From: Treponema sp.
Lineage (GTDB): Bacteria; Spirochaetota; Spirochaetia; Treponematales; Breznakiellaceae
Assembly (NCBI GenBank): GCA_031270205.1
Contig: JAISYA010000102.1
Coordinates: 1-11,193 of the forward strand
Length of the DNA: 11,193 nucleotides
Direction of reading: 5' to 3'
A program made the position numbers and the translations under genes. Below the pieces are notes generated by a model. That model worked only from the letters and a program-made list of their open reading frames with translations, was not told the origin of the DNA and did no database searches. Below, one piece after another: positions 6,286 through 11,193 of this stretch; within the stretch, counting starts at the first letter, position 1, and each line of letters begins with the position of its first letter.

Positions 6286-8352
6286 ATGATTGACCGGAAA
6301 GCCCTGGTTTCACGGCATAATCCCTGCTACGAAAGGGCGATGACCGGGGCGCCCCTTTCCCTGGGAAACGGAAGCTTCTGCTTTACCGCCGACTTTACCG
6401 GCCTGCAAAGTTTCCCCGATCAATACAGCCCCTGCCCGCTTTGTACCATGGCGGAGTGGGGCTGGCATAGTTACCCCGGTTCCCCACAGGACGACAGGGG
6501 CCTGCGGCTTGTTCCTTTTGACGCCTATGGCCGTCAGGTGGGATACGCGGTCGACGGGGCCGGACAGGAAGAGCTCTTCAAGAGCCTGCGGCAGAACCCC
6601 CACCGCTGCAATCTGGCGCATTTGGGCCTCCTGGTCGAGGGGGCGCGTTATGAAGATTTTGTCCCGCTGTACCAAACCCTTGATATGGGGGAGGGGCTCC
6701 TGGTCTCCCGCTTTACCGTGCGGGAGAGACCGCTGATAGTTGAAACGGTAGTCCGCCCCGACGAGGACACCGTGAGCCTGCGGATCACCATGCCGGCCCC
6801 GGCGTCCCCGGCAGCGCCCCCCCCCGGTTTGCGCCTCTCCTTTCCCTACGGCAGCCACAAAAAAAGCGGCGGGGACTTTTCCCTTCCCGGCCGGCACCGG
6901 ACTGTATGCGAAGCCCTCCCCGGCCGCCTGCGGATTACACGCCGCATGGACGATTTGGAATACGAGGCGCTGATTTCCATGAGTCCGGGGCTTTCGTTTC
7001 ATTTTGACGCGCCTTCGCATACGGTCGTTTTTGACGGGCAGCGCGCCGGGGTTTTGGAGCTTTCCCTGCGTTTCAGCCGGGAAAAAGGCGCGGATTTCCC
7101 CGGGGGATTTGCGGAGGCAAAGGAGGCGGCCGCGGCCTTCTGGGAAGGCTACTGGCGGGACGGGGGAGCGCTGGATTTGAGCGCCTCGACAGACCCAAGG
7201 GCCTTTGAGCTGGAGCGGCGCATTGTCCTCTCCCAATACCTTACGGCCATACAAAGCCGGGGCGCATTGCCTCCTTCTGAAACAGGGCTTACCTGCAACA
7301 GTTGGTACGGCAAGTTTCACCTGGAAATGTACTACTGGCACTCGGCCCACTTTGCCCTCTGGAACCGGCCCTCGGAGCTTGAGCGAAGCCTGGCCTGGTA
7401 CAAGCGCTCCCTCCCCCGTGCCCGACGGCTCGCCGCCTCCCAGGGCTACGCGGGCGCGCGCTGGCCCAAGATGACCGGCCCGGACGGGCGCAACACCCCC
7501 TCTTCCATAGCGGTCCTCCTGGTTTGGCAGCAGCCCCACCCGGTGCTTTTGGCGGAACTCTGCTACCGGGCGCGGGCCTGTGCCGGAGCGCAGAGCGGCG
7601 CGCAGTCTCCTTCGCCTTCCTGCCGGGCCTTTCTTGAGGAATACCGGGAAGTGGTGGAGGCAAGCGCCCGCTTTATGGCGAGCTTCGCCCATTGGGACGG
7701 AAACCGTTATGTGCTGGGGCCGCCCCTCATTCCCGCCCAGGAGCGCTTTGATCCCCGGACCGTGCGCAACCCCGGCTATGAGGTCGAGTATTTCCGCTGG
7801 GCGCTGCGGCAGGCGAATGTGTGGCGGAAGCGCCTGGGCGAAGCGGAACGGGCGGATTTTGCCCGCGTCGCCGGGGGACTTGCCCGGCCCGCCGTGTACG
7901 ACGGGGTCTTTCCGGCCCACGAGCGCTGCCCGGCGACTTTTACCAAAGCTCCTTTTTACACGGACCATCCCTCAATGCTGGCCATGCTAGGGATGCTCCC
8001 CGGCGAAGGCATAGACCGGGGGATTATGAACGCCACGCTGGACCGCGCGCTTTCGGTCTGGGACCGCGAATCCCTGTGGGGCTGGGACTTCCCCATGATG
8101 GCCATGTGCGCGGCCCGTCTTGGCCGGGGCGGCGACGCGATGGAACTGCTGCTCATGGAAAGCCCGAAGAACACCTGGCTTCCCAACGGCCACAACGCCC
8201 AGGGCGGCAGGGAGGACCTGCCCCTCTACCTTCCCGGCAACGGCGGCCTTCTCCTCGCTATAGCAATGCTGGCCGCCGGCTGGGACGGCGGCGCTCCCGC
8301 CGTCGCCAAAGGTTTCCGCATGGAAGCCGAAAACCTGCAAAAGTACATTTAA
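6286..8352 (+). CDS. Six-hairpin glycosidase-like protein (GH65/GH95-type alpha/alpha barrel)
   Basis: A 688-residue cytosolic protein with no signal peptide. The first 290 residues or so are beta-rich (strands such as LLVSRFTVRERPLIVETVV and LELSLRF), like the N-terminal super-sandwich domain of GH65-type enzymes. A linker helix near 295-335 leads into a C-terminal region whose repeated aromatic helices fit an (alpha/alpha)6 barrel. The segment from W340 (WYGKFHLEMYYWHSAHFALW) and RNPGYEVEYFRWAL, with E499 and E501, resemble active-site stretches of that clan, and one of these glutamates is the best guess for the general acid. WGWDFPMMAMCAARLG and LPGNGGLLLAIAML near the end also fit. A low-complexity Ala/Ser/Gln stretch lies near 428-442. 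Substrate and reaction (hydrolysis or phosphorolysis) cannot be told. The start is set by GGGAGG five bases upstream and by its own promoter. Large open frames on both strands across this gene are shadows of GC-rich coding sequence. Confidence 0.8.
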   Translation: MIDRKALVSRHNPCYERAMTGAPLSLGNGSFCFTADFTGLQSFPDQYSPCPLCTMAEWGWHSYPGSPQDDRGLRLVPFDAYGRQVGYAVDGAGQEELFKSLRQNPHRCNLAHLGLLVEGARYEDFVPLYQTLDMGEGLLVSRFTVRERPLIVETVVRPDEDTVSLRITMPAPASPAAPPPGLRLSFPYGSHKKSGGDFSLPGRHRTVCEALPGRLRITRRMDDLEYEALISMSPGLSFHFDAPSHTVVFDGQRAGVLELSLRFSREKGADFPGGFAEAKEAAAAFWEGYWRDGGALDLSASTDPRAFELERRIVLSQYLTAIQSRGALPPSETGLTCNSWYGKFHLEMYYWHSAHFALWNRPSELERSLAWYKRSLPRARRLAASQGYAGARWPKMTGPDGRNTPSSIAVLLVWQQPHPVLLAELCYRARACAGAQSGAQSPSPSCRAFLEEYREVVEASARFMASFAHWDGNRYVLGPPLIPAQERFDPRTVRNPGYEVEYFRWALRQANVWRKRLGEAERADFARVAGGLARPAVYDGVFPAHERCPATFTKAPFYTDHPSMLAMLGMLPGEGIDRGIMNATLDRALSVWDRESLWGWDFPMMAMCAARLGRGGDAMELLLMESPKNTWLPNGHNAQGGREDLPLYLPGNGGLLLAIAMLAAGWDGGAPAVAKGFRMEAENLQKYI

Positions 8353-8396
8353 CCGGGCCGGGCGGGATACCCCGCTCTTCGCTCTTCGCTCTCTGC
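8353..8396. repeat. Convergent intergenic spacer with GCTCTTC heptamers and a weak hairpin
   Basis: The gap between the two convergent stops holds GCTCTTC at 8374-8380 and 8381-8387 and a variant GCTCTCT at 8388-8394. Just before them GCGGG and CCCGC can pair around a three- to four-base loop (about 8363-8375), a weak hairpin without a T-run, so I do not call it a terminator. The heptamers resemble, in the opposite orientation, the long heptamer array at 9337-9448. Confidence 0.6.
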
Positions 8397-9065
8397 CTAC
8401 GGGATTATCACATCTATGACCGGCCCGAAATCGCCCTTAATGCCTTCCCGCTGTATTTCCCAGCGGCCCGCCAGATACAGCCGCTTGCCGCGCGAGTCTT
8501 CGTCAAAATGCAGTACCAGCGGGCTTTTCGTGTCGAAATGGGAATGGATAAGGTCTTCCTCAATGGTCACAGGCGGCGTGTCCCGAATCGCCGAGCGGAT
8601 CTCGATGCCGGCCACTTTGGGCGGCTTGCCCCGCTTGGTCGAGCCGAGCACCCGGTAGTGGATGCTCACGCGGTGGGACACGCTGGTGTCGGGGATAAGC
8701 TCCGGCACCGTCACCGGCGGCGGGATGGGCGCGGGCGGCTGCCGGATATGCACGCCGCAGGCAAGGCGCTGCGCGTCGCTTACCGGATCGTAGCGCAGGT
8801 ATTTGTTGGTGAAGATCCGCATGTACGCTACGACGGCGGCGCGGGCATCGTTTTTCGCCTCGGTAACGGCGGGAGCGTGGGGCGTGAGCGTTGCCTCGTA
8901 GGCGTCGCTCCACGCGCCGCGCAGGTTGACGAGCTTGAGCACGTCGGCGGCTGGTATGTGGGTCCACACGGGGTTTTGCCCCGAGGTGTTCTGCTGGACC
9001 TGGTGGGCGTAGTTGGCAATCCAGCTGTCAAATTCGTTGTCCTTCCGGGGAATAAAATCACCCAT
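8397..9065 (-). CDS. Conserved-looking hypothetical protein, possible Fn3/Ig-like C-terminus
   Basis: A 222-residue soluble protein without signal peptide or membrane segment. I recall similar uncharacterised proteins from treponemes and Bacteroidetes but cannot name a family. The N-terminal half (about 1-105) is helical and starts MGDFIPRKDNEFDSWI. A proline-rich hinge (PPAPIPPPVTVPE, about 107-120) leads to a C-terminal half rich in beta strands (VSIHYRVLGS, VAGIEIRSAI, PLVLHFDED, RLYLAGRWEIQ), which could be a fibronectin-III or Ig-like fold. The start is decided by an AAGGAGGA ribosome site with six bases before the ATG at 9065. The same frame stays open upstream to 9398, but that stretch is repeat DNA translated as low-complexity peptide, so I reject the longer form. 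Codon use is GC-rich like the left part of the window. Repeats flank it on both sides. Confidence 0.82.
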   Translation of the reverse strand: MGDFIPRKDNEFDSWIANYAHQVQQNTSGQNPVWTHIPAADVLKLVNLRGAWSDAYEATLTPHAPAVTEAKNDARAAVVAYMRIFTNKYLRYDPVSDAQRLACGVHIRQPPAPIPPPVTVPELIPDTSVSHRVSIHYRVLGSTKRGKPPKVAGIEIRSAIRDTPPVTIEEDLIHSHFDTKSPLVLHFDEDSRGKRLYLAGRWEIQREGIKGDFGPVIDVIIP

Positions 9066-9080
9066 GCGCTCCTCCTTATA

Positions 9081-9104
9081 ACAAGCGCCTCCGCGGGGGC
9101 TTGT
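9081..9104 (-). promoter_or_regulatory. Leader hairpin just upstream of the ribosome site of 8397-9065
   Basis: ACAAGC at 9081-9086 pairs with GCTTGT at 9099-9104, with further partial pairing inside. In the minus-strand transcript this stem would lie immediately before the AAGGAGGA at 9070-9077. It may affect translation or may be a weak remnant of the repeats next to it. No -35/-10 pair is convincing here. Confidence 0.4.
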
Positions 9105-9108
9105 AATC

Positions 9109-9276
9109 CGGCGATTCAGGCCAAGGTACGAACGACTCGTACCCAGGTACGAACGGCTCGTACCCAGGTACGAATCGTTCAGGCTATAGCGTGAATCGTT
9201 ACGGCTATAGCCGAAACGGCGCGGATAAAGGCCGGAATCACGCGAATTCGGGCCGAAATCACGCAAAAAGTGAAAT
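9109..9276. repeat. Eight-unit degenerate tandem array with 21-base period
   Basis: Starting at 9109 the sequence can be cut into eight consecutive 21-base units with no gaps (9109, 9130, 9151, 9172, 9193, 9214, 9235, 9256). Units 2 and 3 differ by one base. Units 4 and 5 share GAATCGTT and GGCTATAGC. Units 6-8 share AAATCACGC/GAATCACGC and GGCCG ends. The first copies contain a perfect palindrome: GGTACGA and TCGTACC arms around five bases (9125-9143, and again 9146-9164), and CGGCTATAGCCG at 9202-9213 is self-complementary. Because 21 is a multiple of three, no frame shift arises and both strands stay open. The units are too degenerate and gapless for a CRISPR. Confidence 0.8.
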
Positions 9277-9336
9277 AAATCTCCGGCTTCGCTCCGCGTA
9301 TGTGCGACAGCGTAGCACGGAACGGGCAAGCGGTCG
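9277..9336. other. Short unassigned spacer between two repeat arrays
   Basis: Sixty bases linking the 21-base array to the heptamer array. I see no gene, promoter or clear hairpin in it. Confidence 0.5.
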
Positions 9337-9448
9337 GAACAAAGAACAAAGAACAAAGAACAAAGAACAAAGAACAAAGAGCAAAGAGCAAAGAGCAAAG
9401 AGCAAAGAGCAGGGAGCAGGGAGCAAAGAACAGGGAACAGGGAGCGGA
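9337..9448. repeat. Sixteen-unit heptanucleotide tandem repeat (GARCARR)
   Basis: Sixteen heptamers in perfect register: six GAACAAA (9337-9378), four GAGCAAA (9379-9406), two GAGCAGG (9407-9420), one GAGCAAA, two GAACAGG (9428-9441), and a final GAGCGGA. The variants are clustered, suggesting slippage followed by expansion of variant units. The plus strand is almost entirely purine except one C per unit, and the purine bias continues to about 9500. Both strands translate into low-complexity open frames (KEQRTKN-like and CSLFFVL-like), which I do not consider genes. Similar short tandemly repeated heptamers are known as neutral repeats in other bacteria, such as cyanobacteria. Confidence 0.92.
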
Positions 9449-9498
9449 GGATAAGGGGGAAGGACGGAAGCGGATTTGCGGAAGGGCGGGCAAAAAGC

Positions 9499-9594
9499 GG
9501 GCTAAGCCTGTGATTCTATACAGGATATATGCCCCGAGCCTATAGGGGAGGCATATCCCTATCCAAGCCGACTAATTCAACAGCCTCGTTATGC
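9499..9594 (-). repeat. Probable degenerate attC site at the end of a cassette array
   Basis: On the minus strand, twelve bases or so after the stop at 9609, the sequence reads GCATAAC (9594-9588), two bases, then GGCTGTTGAATT, the same R-box and L-stem beginning as the better site at 10452-10628. The other half is present but decayed: GCCTGTGATT at 9506-9515 pairs with AATTCAACAGCC at 9574-9585, with one mismatch and two unpaired bases, and the outer box reads TTAGCC preceded by C where G is expected. Between the arms is an imperfect hairpin, GGATATATGCC (9523-9533) with GGCATATCC (9550-9558). The length, about 96 bases, is normal for attC. I infer a terminal, partly eroded site. Confidence 0.55.
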
Positions 9595-9608
9595 GATGTT
9601 GGGGCGTA

Positions 9609-9881
9609 CTACCATTTTGTCAATTCTTCATATAACTTTGGCAGTATAGCTATATCAATTTCGTATTGTTCCGATGTCTTTGCTAATCCCAAACGTGCCA
9701 TTGCCACATCGCTCAAGTCATTTGCCCAAATAGACGGTTGATTATCAACTATTGGCTGTCCACCTAAATTTGTAATTAAGTCAATAATTTTACGACCTAA
9801 TACAATATTTTCAACACCTATTGCTTTATTGTTTTTTCGCAACCACAAAATAAGTTCATCAGCACCAATGTTAATTTGCAT
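9609..9881 (-). CDS. Cassette-borne small protein of unknown function (90 aa)
   Basis: A 90-residue cytosolic protein, MQINIGADELILWLRKN at the start and ILPKLYEELTKW at the end, with alternating helix-like segments and no signal peptide, membrane helix or metal motif. I do not recognise a family. A ribosome site AAAGGAT (9888-9894) lies about seven bases before the ATG, giving good support that it is translated. It starts 20 bases after the stop of the secreted-protein gene, so the two form a small operon with that gene's promoter at 10382-10410. The stop lies about 14 bases before the R box of the attC-like site, the usual gene-to-attC spacing in cassettes. The size and pairing could suit an immunity or antitoxin-type partner, but nothing in the sequence proves that. 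Confidence 0.7.
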   Translation of the reverse strand: MQINIGADELILWLRKNNKAIGVENIVLGRKIIDLITNLGGQPIVDNQPSIWANDLSDVAMARLGLAKTSEQYEIDIAILPKLYEELTKW

Positions 9882-9901
9882 AAATCCATCCTTTGTATAT
9901 T

Positions 9902-10363
9902 TTATTCAAAATATACTTCTTTATAAGTCCCGTTTCCCATGTCTTGTAAATACCAGCCATGTAAATTTGTTTTTCCATTAGAAACATATGGAAGCCAAGG
10001 TTTTACAGATGATATTGTACTTGTTTCTATATCATCTAGTTTTTCATCCAGCCAAGATCCATATTTTGAATGTCTTGCTGTAAAATAAACGGTAACTACT
10101 TGCCCTCTATTAAATGTCCATCTTTTAGTTGTTTGTAATGAAATCATGTCACCAGCGTCATCTTCAAAATTCACAGTGGTTCCCGATTGGGACCAGTATT
10201 TTAATACCATTTTGTATATAACAGGATATTCTCGTTCTTTTTGGTTCCCTTCAACTTTATAACTAAACAAATCGATTTCCTTATATTGGCTTTTGTCAAT
10301 TGATTGCGCAAAAACTGAAAGAGAAATAAACAATAAACCAACCACAATAAAATACTTTTTCAT
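9902..10363 (-). CDS. Cassette-borne secreted protein of unknown function (153 aa)
   Basis: A 153-residue protein beginning MKKYFIVVGLLFISLSVFAQS: two lysines, a hydrophobic core and an AxA-like VFAQ cleavage region, so a Sec signal peptide cut after about residue 19, with export to the periplasm or beyond. The mature part is mostly beta-strand in pattern (IDLFSYKV, PVIYKMVLKYW, TTVNFEDDAG, QVVTVYFTARHS) with several tryptophans and ends in YKEVYFE; no cysteine remains, and no catalytic motif is recognised. An in-frame start 12 codons earlier (10399) is possible, but GGAGGA ends about five bases before the ATG at 10363, and the shorter form starts directly with the signal peptide. A near-consensus promoter sits just upstream. 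AT-rich codon use contrasts with the genes left of 9500. It is the first gene of the two-gene cassette. Confidence 0.8.
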   Translation of the reverse strand: MKKYFIVVGLLFISLSVFAQSIDKSQYKEIDLFSYKVEGNQKEREYPVIYKMVLKYWSQSGTTVNFEDDAGDMISLQTTKRWTFNRGQVVTVYFTARHSKYGSWLDEKLDDIETSTISSVKPWLPYVSNGKTNLHGWYLQDMGNGTYKEVYFE

Positions 10364-10381
10364 AAAATCCTCCGTTTTTTC

Positions 10382-10410
10382 AATATATTCCTTCCACAAT
10401 TCTTTGTCAA
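10382..10410 (-). promoter_or_regulatory. Near-consensus sigma70 promoter inside the cassette
   Basis: Reading the minus strand, TTGACA (10410-10405, perfect) is followed by 17 bases and TATATT (10387-10382, five of six). The start of transcription would be near 10375, right before the GGAGGA ribosome site, giving a very short leader for the secreted-protein gene. It lies about 42 bases after the attC-like site, inside the cassette, so expression would not depend on a distant array promoter. Confidence 0.75.
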
Positions 10411-10451
10411 GTCATTTTTTGGAAAAATTCAAAAAATTTAGCCCAAATGTC

Positions 10452-10628
10452 GCATAACGTTCCGGCTGTATGCGACGTTTTTGCGGTTGCGATAAAGGAA
10501 CGCGAAGCGTTCCAGCAACCGCAAAAATGTGGGTGAAGTGTGGCGTGGGAATGAAGCGAAGCGAAATGACCTAGCCACACGGAACCCCGAGCCGCTACTG
10601 CGGCGAAGCGTAAACAGACCTGTTATGC
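10452..10628 (-). repeat. attC-like recombination site with three internal hairpins
   Basis: The ends are a perfect inverted repeat of seven bases, GCATAAC (10452-10458) and GTTATGC (10622-10628), matching the invariant AAC/GTT of integron R boxes. Inside them GGCTGT (10464-10469) pairs with ACAG-A-CC (10614-10620), leaving one A unpaired, the extrahelical-base hallmark of attC L boxes. The spacers between boxes are unequal (five and one bases), and the 177-base length exceeds most known attC sites. The interior holds stems TTTTTGCGGTTGC/GCAACCGCAAAAA (10478-10527, with an inner GGAACGC/GCGTTCC), GTGTGGC/GCCACAC (10538-10580) and GCCGC/GCGGC (10591-10604). GCGAAGCG occurs three times (10502, 10556, 10603). 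It follows a gene stop by about 27 bases, as attC does. Confidence 0.7.
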
Positions 10629-10654
10629 GAAGTACCAAACCCCTCAATATATTT

Positions 10655-11193
10655 TTATTTTATATTTTTTGTTATTATACAATTTGATTTATTTTTCTGT
10701 ATTTCTATTGTTTCAATTATTTCCATTCCTTTGTCTTTTGTTATATTTTCAATTTCTTCCACAGTGTATTTTTGAAAACCATATTTTGTATAAATTATTT
10801 TATCCAAATATGCTTTTGTATATATTACATTGAGAAATATCCCTTTTGCTTTTAATATCCTTTTAATTTCAGAAAAACATTGTTCCAGGTTATTCCAAAA
10901 ATAAAAAGTATTTACTGTGTAGAGTTTATCAAATGTATCTTTTTCAAATGATGTTTGTTTAATATTTTCTAATAATAATTTCAAAATTCCATCTTCAATA
11001 TTACGTCTATTGTTTATTTCAACTTTATTTACCATATCATTTGAGATTTCTATGCCATAAATTTTTATCTGAATATTCTTTTTCAATAATTTATTTATTA
11101 AATATCCATTACCAAAACCAATGTCCAAAACAACATTATCCGGTTCCAATTTTATATATTTTAATATTGCCTTATATTGTTTTACATTTATAA
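10655..11193 (-). CDS. Class I SAM-dependent methyltransferase, N-terminus cut by window edge
   Basis: The frame is open to the right edge, and the codons before the possible TTG at 11149 continue as a plausible helix (QYKAILKYIKLEPDNV), so the start is outside and this is a partial gene of at least 179 residues. VVLDIGFGNGYL is motif I (the SAM-binding glycine loop), YGIEIS is the acidic-residue strand of motif II, DTFDKLYTVNTFYFWNN is the post-II strand with an aromatic cluster, and IKRILKAKGIFLNVIY is the motif III region. The transferred group's acceptor is not evident; the pattern fits small-molecule or lipid methylases such as the UbiE-like group. Extreme AT-richness marks it as different from the left part. 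The stop lies about 27 bases before an attC-like site, so it is probably the gene of the preceding integron cassette. Confidence 0.85.
   Translation of the reverse strand, partial: INVKQYKAILKYIKLEPDNVVLDIGFGNGYLINKLLKKNIQIKIYGIEISNDMVNKVEINNRRNIEDGILKLLLENIKQTSFEKDTFDKLYTVNTFYFWNNLEQCFSEIKRILKAKGIFLNVIYTKAYLDKIIYTKYGFQKYTVEEIENITKDKGMEIIETIEIQKNKSNCIITKNIK

Larger units (their letters stand above)
9506..10457 (-). mobile_element. Probable integron gene cassette with two genes and its own promoter
   Basis: Using the standard crossover point (between G and TT of the GTT-type R box), the cassette would run from 10457 to about 9506. In its transcriptional direction it contains a promoter, a secreted-protein gene, a small gene, and the attC-like site at 9499-9594. 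The content is AT-rich and unlike the chromosome to its left, as expected of captured cassettes. Two genes in one cassette is uncommon. The ends are inferred from symmetry, and no integrase is visible. Confidence 0.55.

Noticed and set aside
6310..7968. 552-residue open frame antisense to the glycosidase-like gene
   Set aside because: Composition is typical of a GC-rich shadow frame (Gly/Arg/Ala/Pro-rich); the plus-strand gene has a promoter, ribosome site and recognisable motifs.
7821..9194. 457-residue plus-strand open frame spanning the glycosidase end, the hypothetical gene and the repeats
   Set aside because: It crosses two well-supported genes in other frames and is Arg/Pro/Gly-rich without family motifs.
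9109..9276. CRISPR array
   Set aside because: Units are contiguous with no spacers, degenerate, and no cas genes are near.
9109..9276. Plasmid or phage replication origin with iterons
   Set aside because: There is no replication initiator gene nearby and the flanking genes are chromosomal; kept only as a remote option in the array finding.
9066..9398. N-terminal extension of the hypothetical gene 8397-9065 up to 9398
   Set aside because: The extension is translated tandem-repeat DNA, and a strong AAGGAGGA ribosome site decides the start at 9065.
9191..9454. Plus-strand 87-residue open frame with KEQRTKN-like repeats
   Set aside because: It consists of the 21-base and heptamer repeats, has no ribosome site and is low-complexity.
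10478..10527. Rho-independent terminator
   Set aside because: The long stem ends in A- and T-runs that are part of the stem itself, with no trailing T-run on either strand; it fits better as part of the attC-like fold.
10438..10647. 69-residue minus-strand open frame across the attC-like element
   Set aside because: The DNA is explained by the paired arms and hairpins, and no ribosome site is seen.

Overview
The window looks like a chromosomal segment of a moderately GC-rich spirochaete, probably a treponeme-type organism (Treponemataceae/Breznakiellaceae). This rests on the look of the proteins (membrane-anchored solute-binding protein, large TPR protein, PrsW-like protein, the style of the hypothetical at 8397-9065) and on integron attC-like sites. 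It was not established by any search. There are two compositional parts: positions 1 to about 9500 are GC-rich with tightly packed genes, and about 9600-11193 is AT-rich except for a GC-rich attC-like element.

GC-rich part. On the minus strand a membrane-anchored extracellular solute-binding protein (1260-2591) runs directly into aroA (EPSP synthase, start 1259, cut by the left edge); the stop of one touches the start of the other. Divergent from it, with only nine bases between start codons, is a 734-residue TPR protein with an N-terminal beta-sandwich-like domain (2601-4805). It converges on aroK (shikimate kinase, 4836-5366, minus). aroA and aroK catalyse two nearly adjacent steps of the shikimate pathway and lie on the same strand with two genes between them. 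A PrsW-type membrane protease candidate (5429-6151) diverges from aroK. A good sigma70-type promoter at 6232-6260 drives a cytosolic six-hairpin glycosidase-like enzyme (6286-8352). An uncharacterised 222-residue protein follows on the opposite strand (8397-9065).

Repeat-rich junction, 9066-9500. This holds a leader hairpin, an eight-unit array with a 21-base period (9109-9276), and a sixteen-unit heptamer array (9337-9448). Short heptamers of related sequence also lie at 8374-8394, on the other side of the hypothetical gene.

AT-rich part. I read this as the terminal portion of an integron cassette array transcribed right to left. It runs: a partial SAM-dependent methyltransferase (10655 to edge), an attC-like site (10452-10628) with matching R boxes and an extrahelical base in its L stem, a cassette with its own near-consensus promoter carrying two small genes (a secreted 153-residue protein and a 90-residue protein), then a degenerate attC-like site (9499-9594). 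No integrase gene is in the window; if there is one it should lie beyond the right edge. The array reading is the most interesting result and is inferred from sequence symmetry only.
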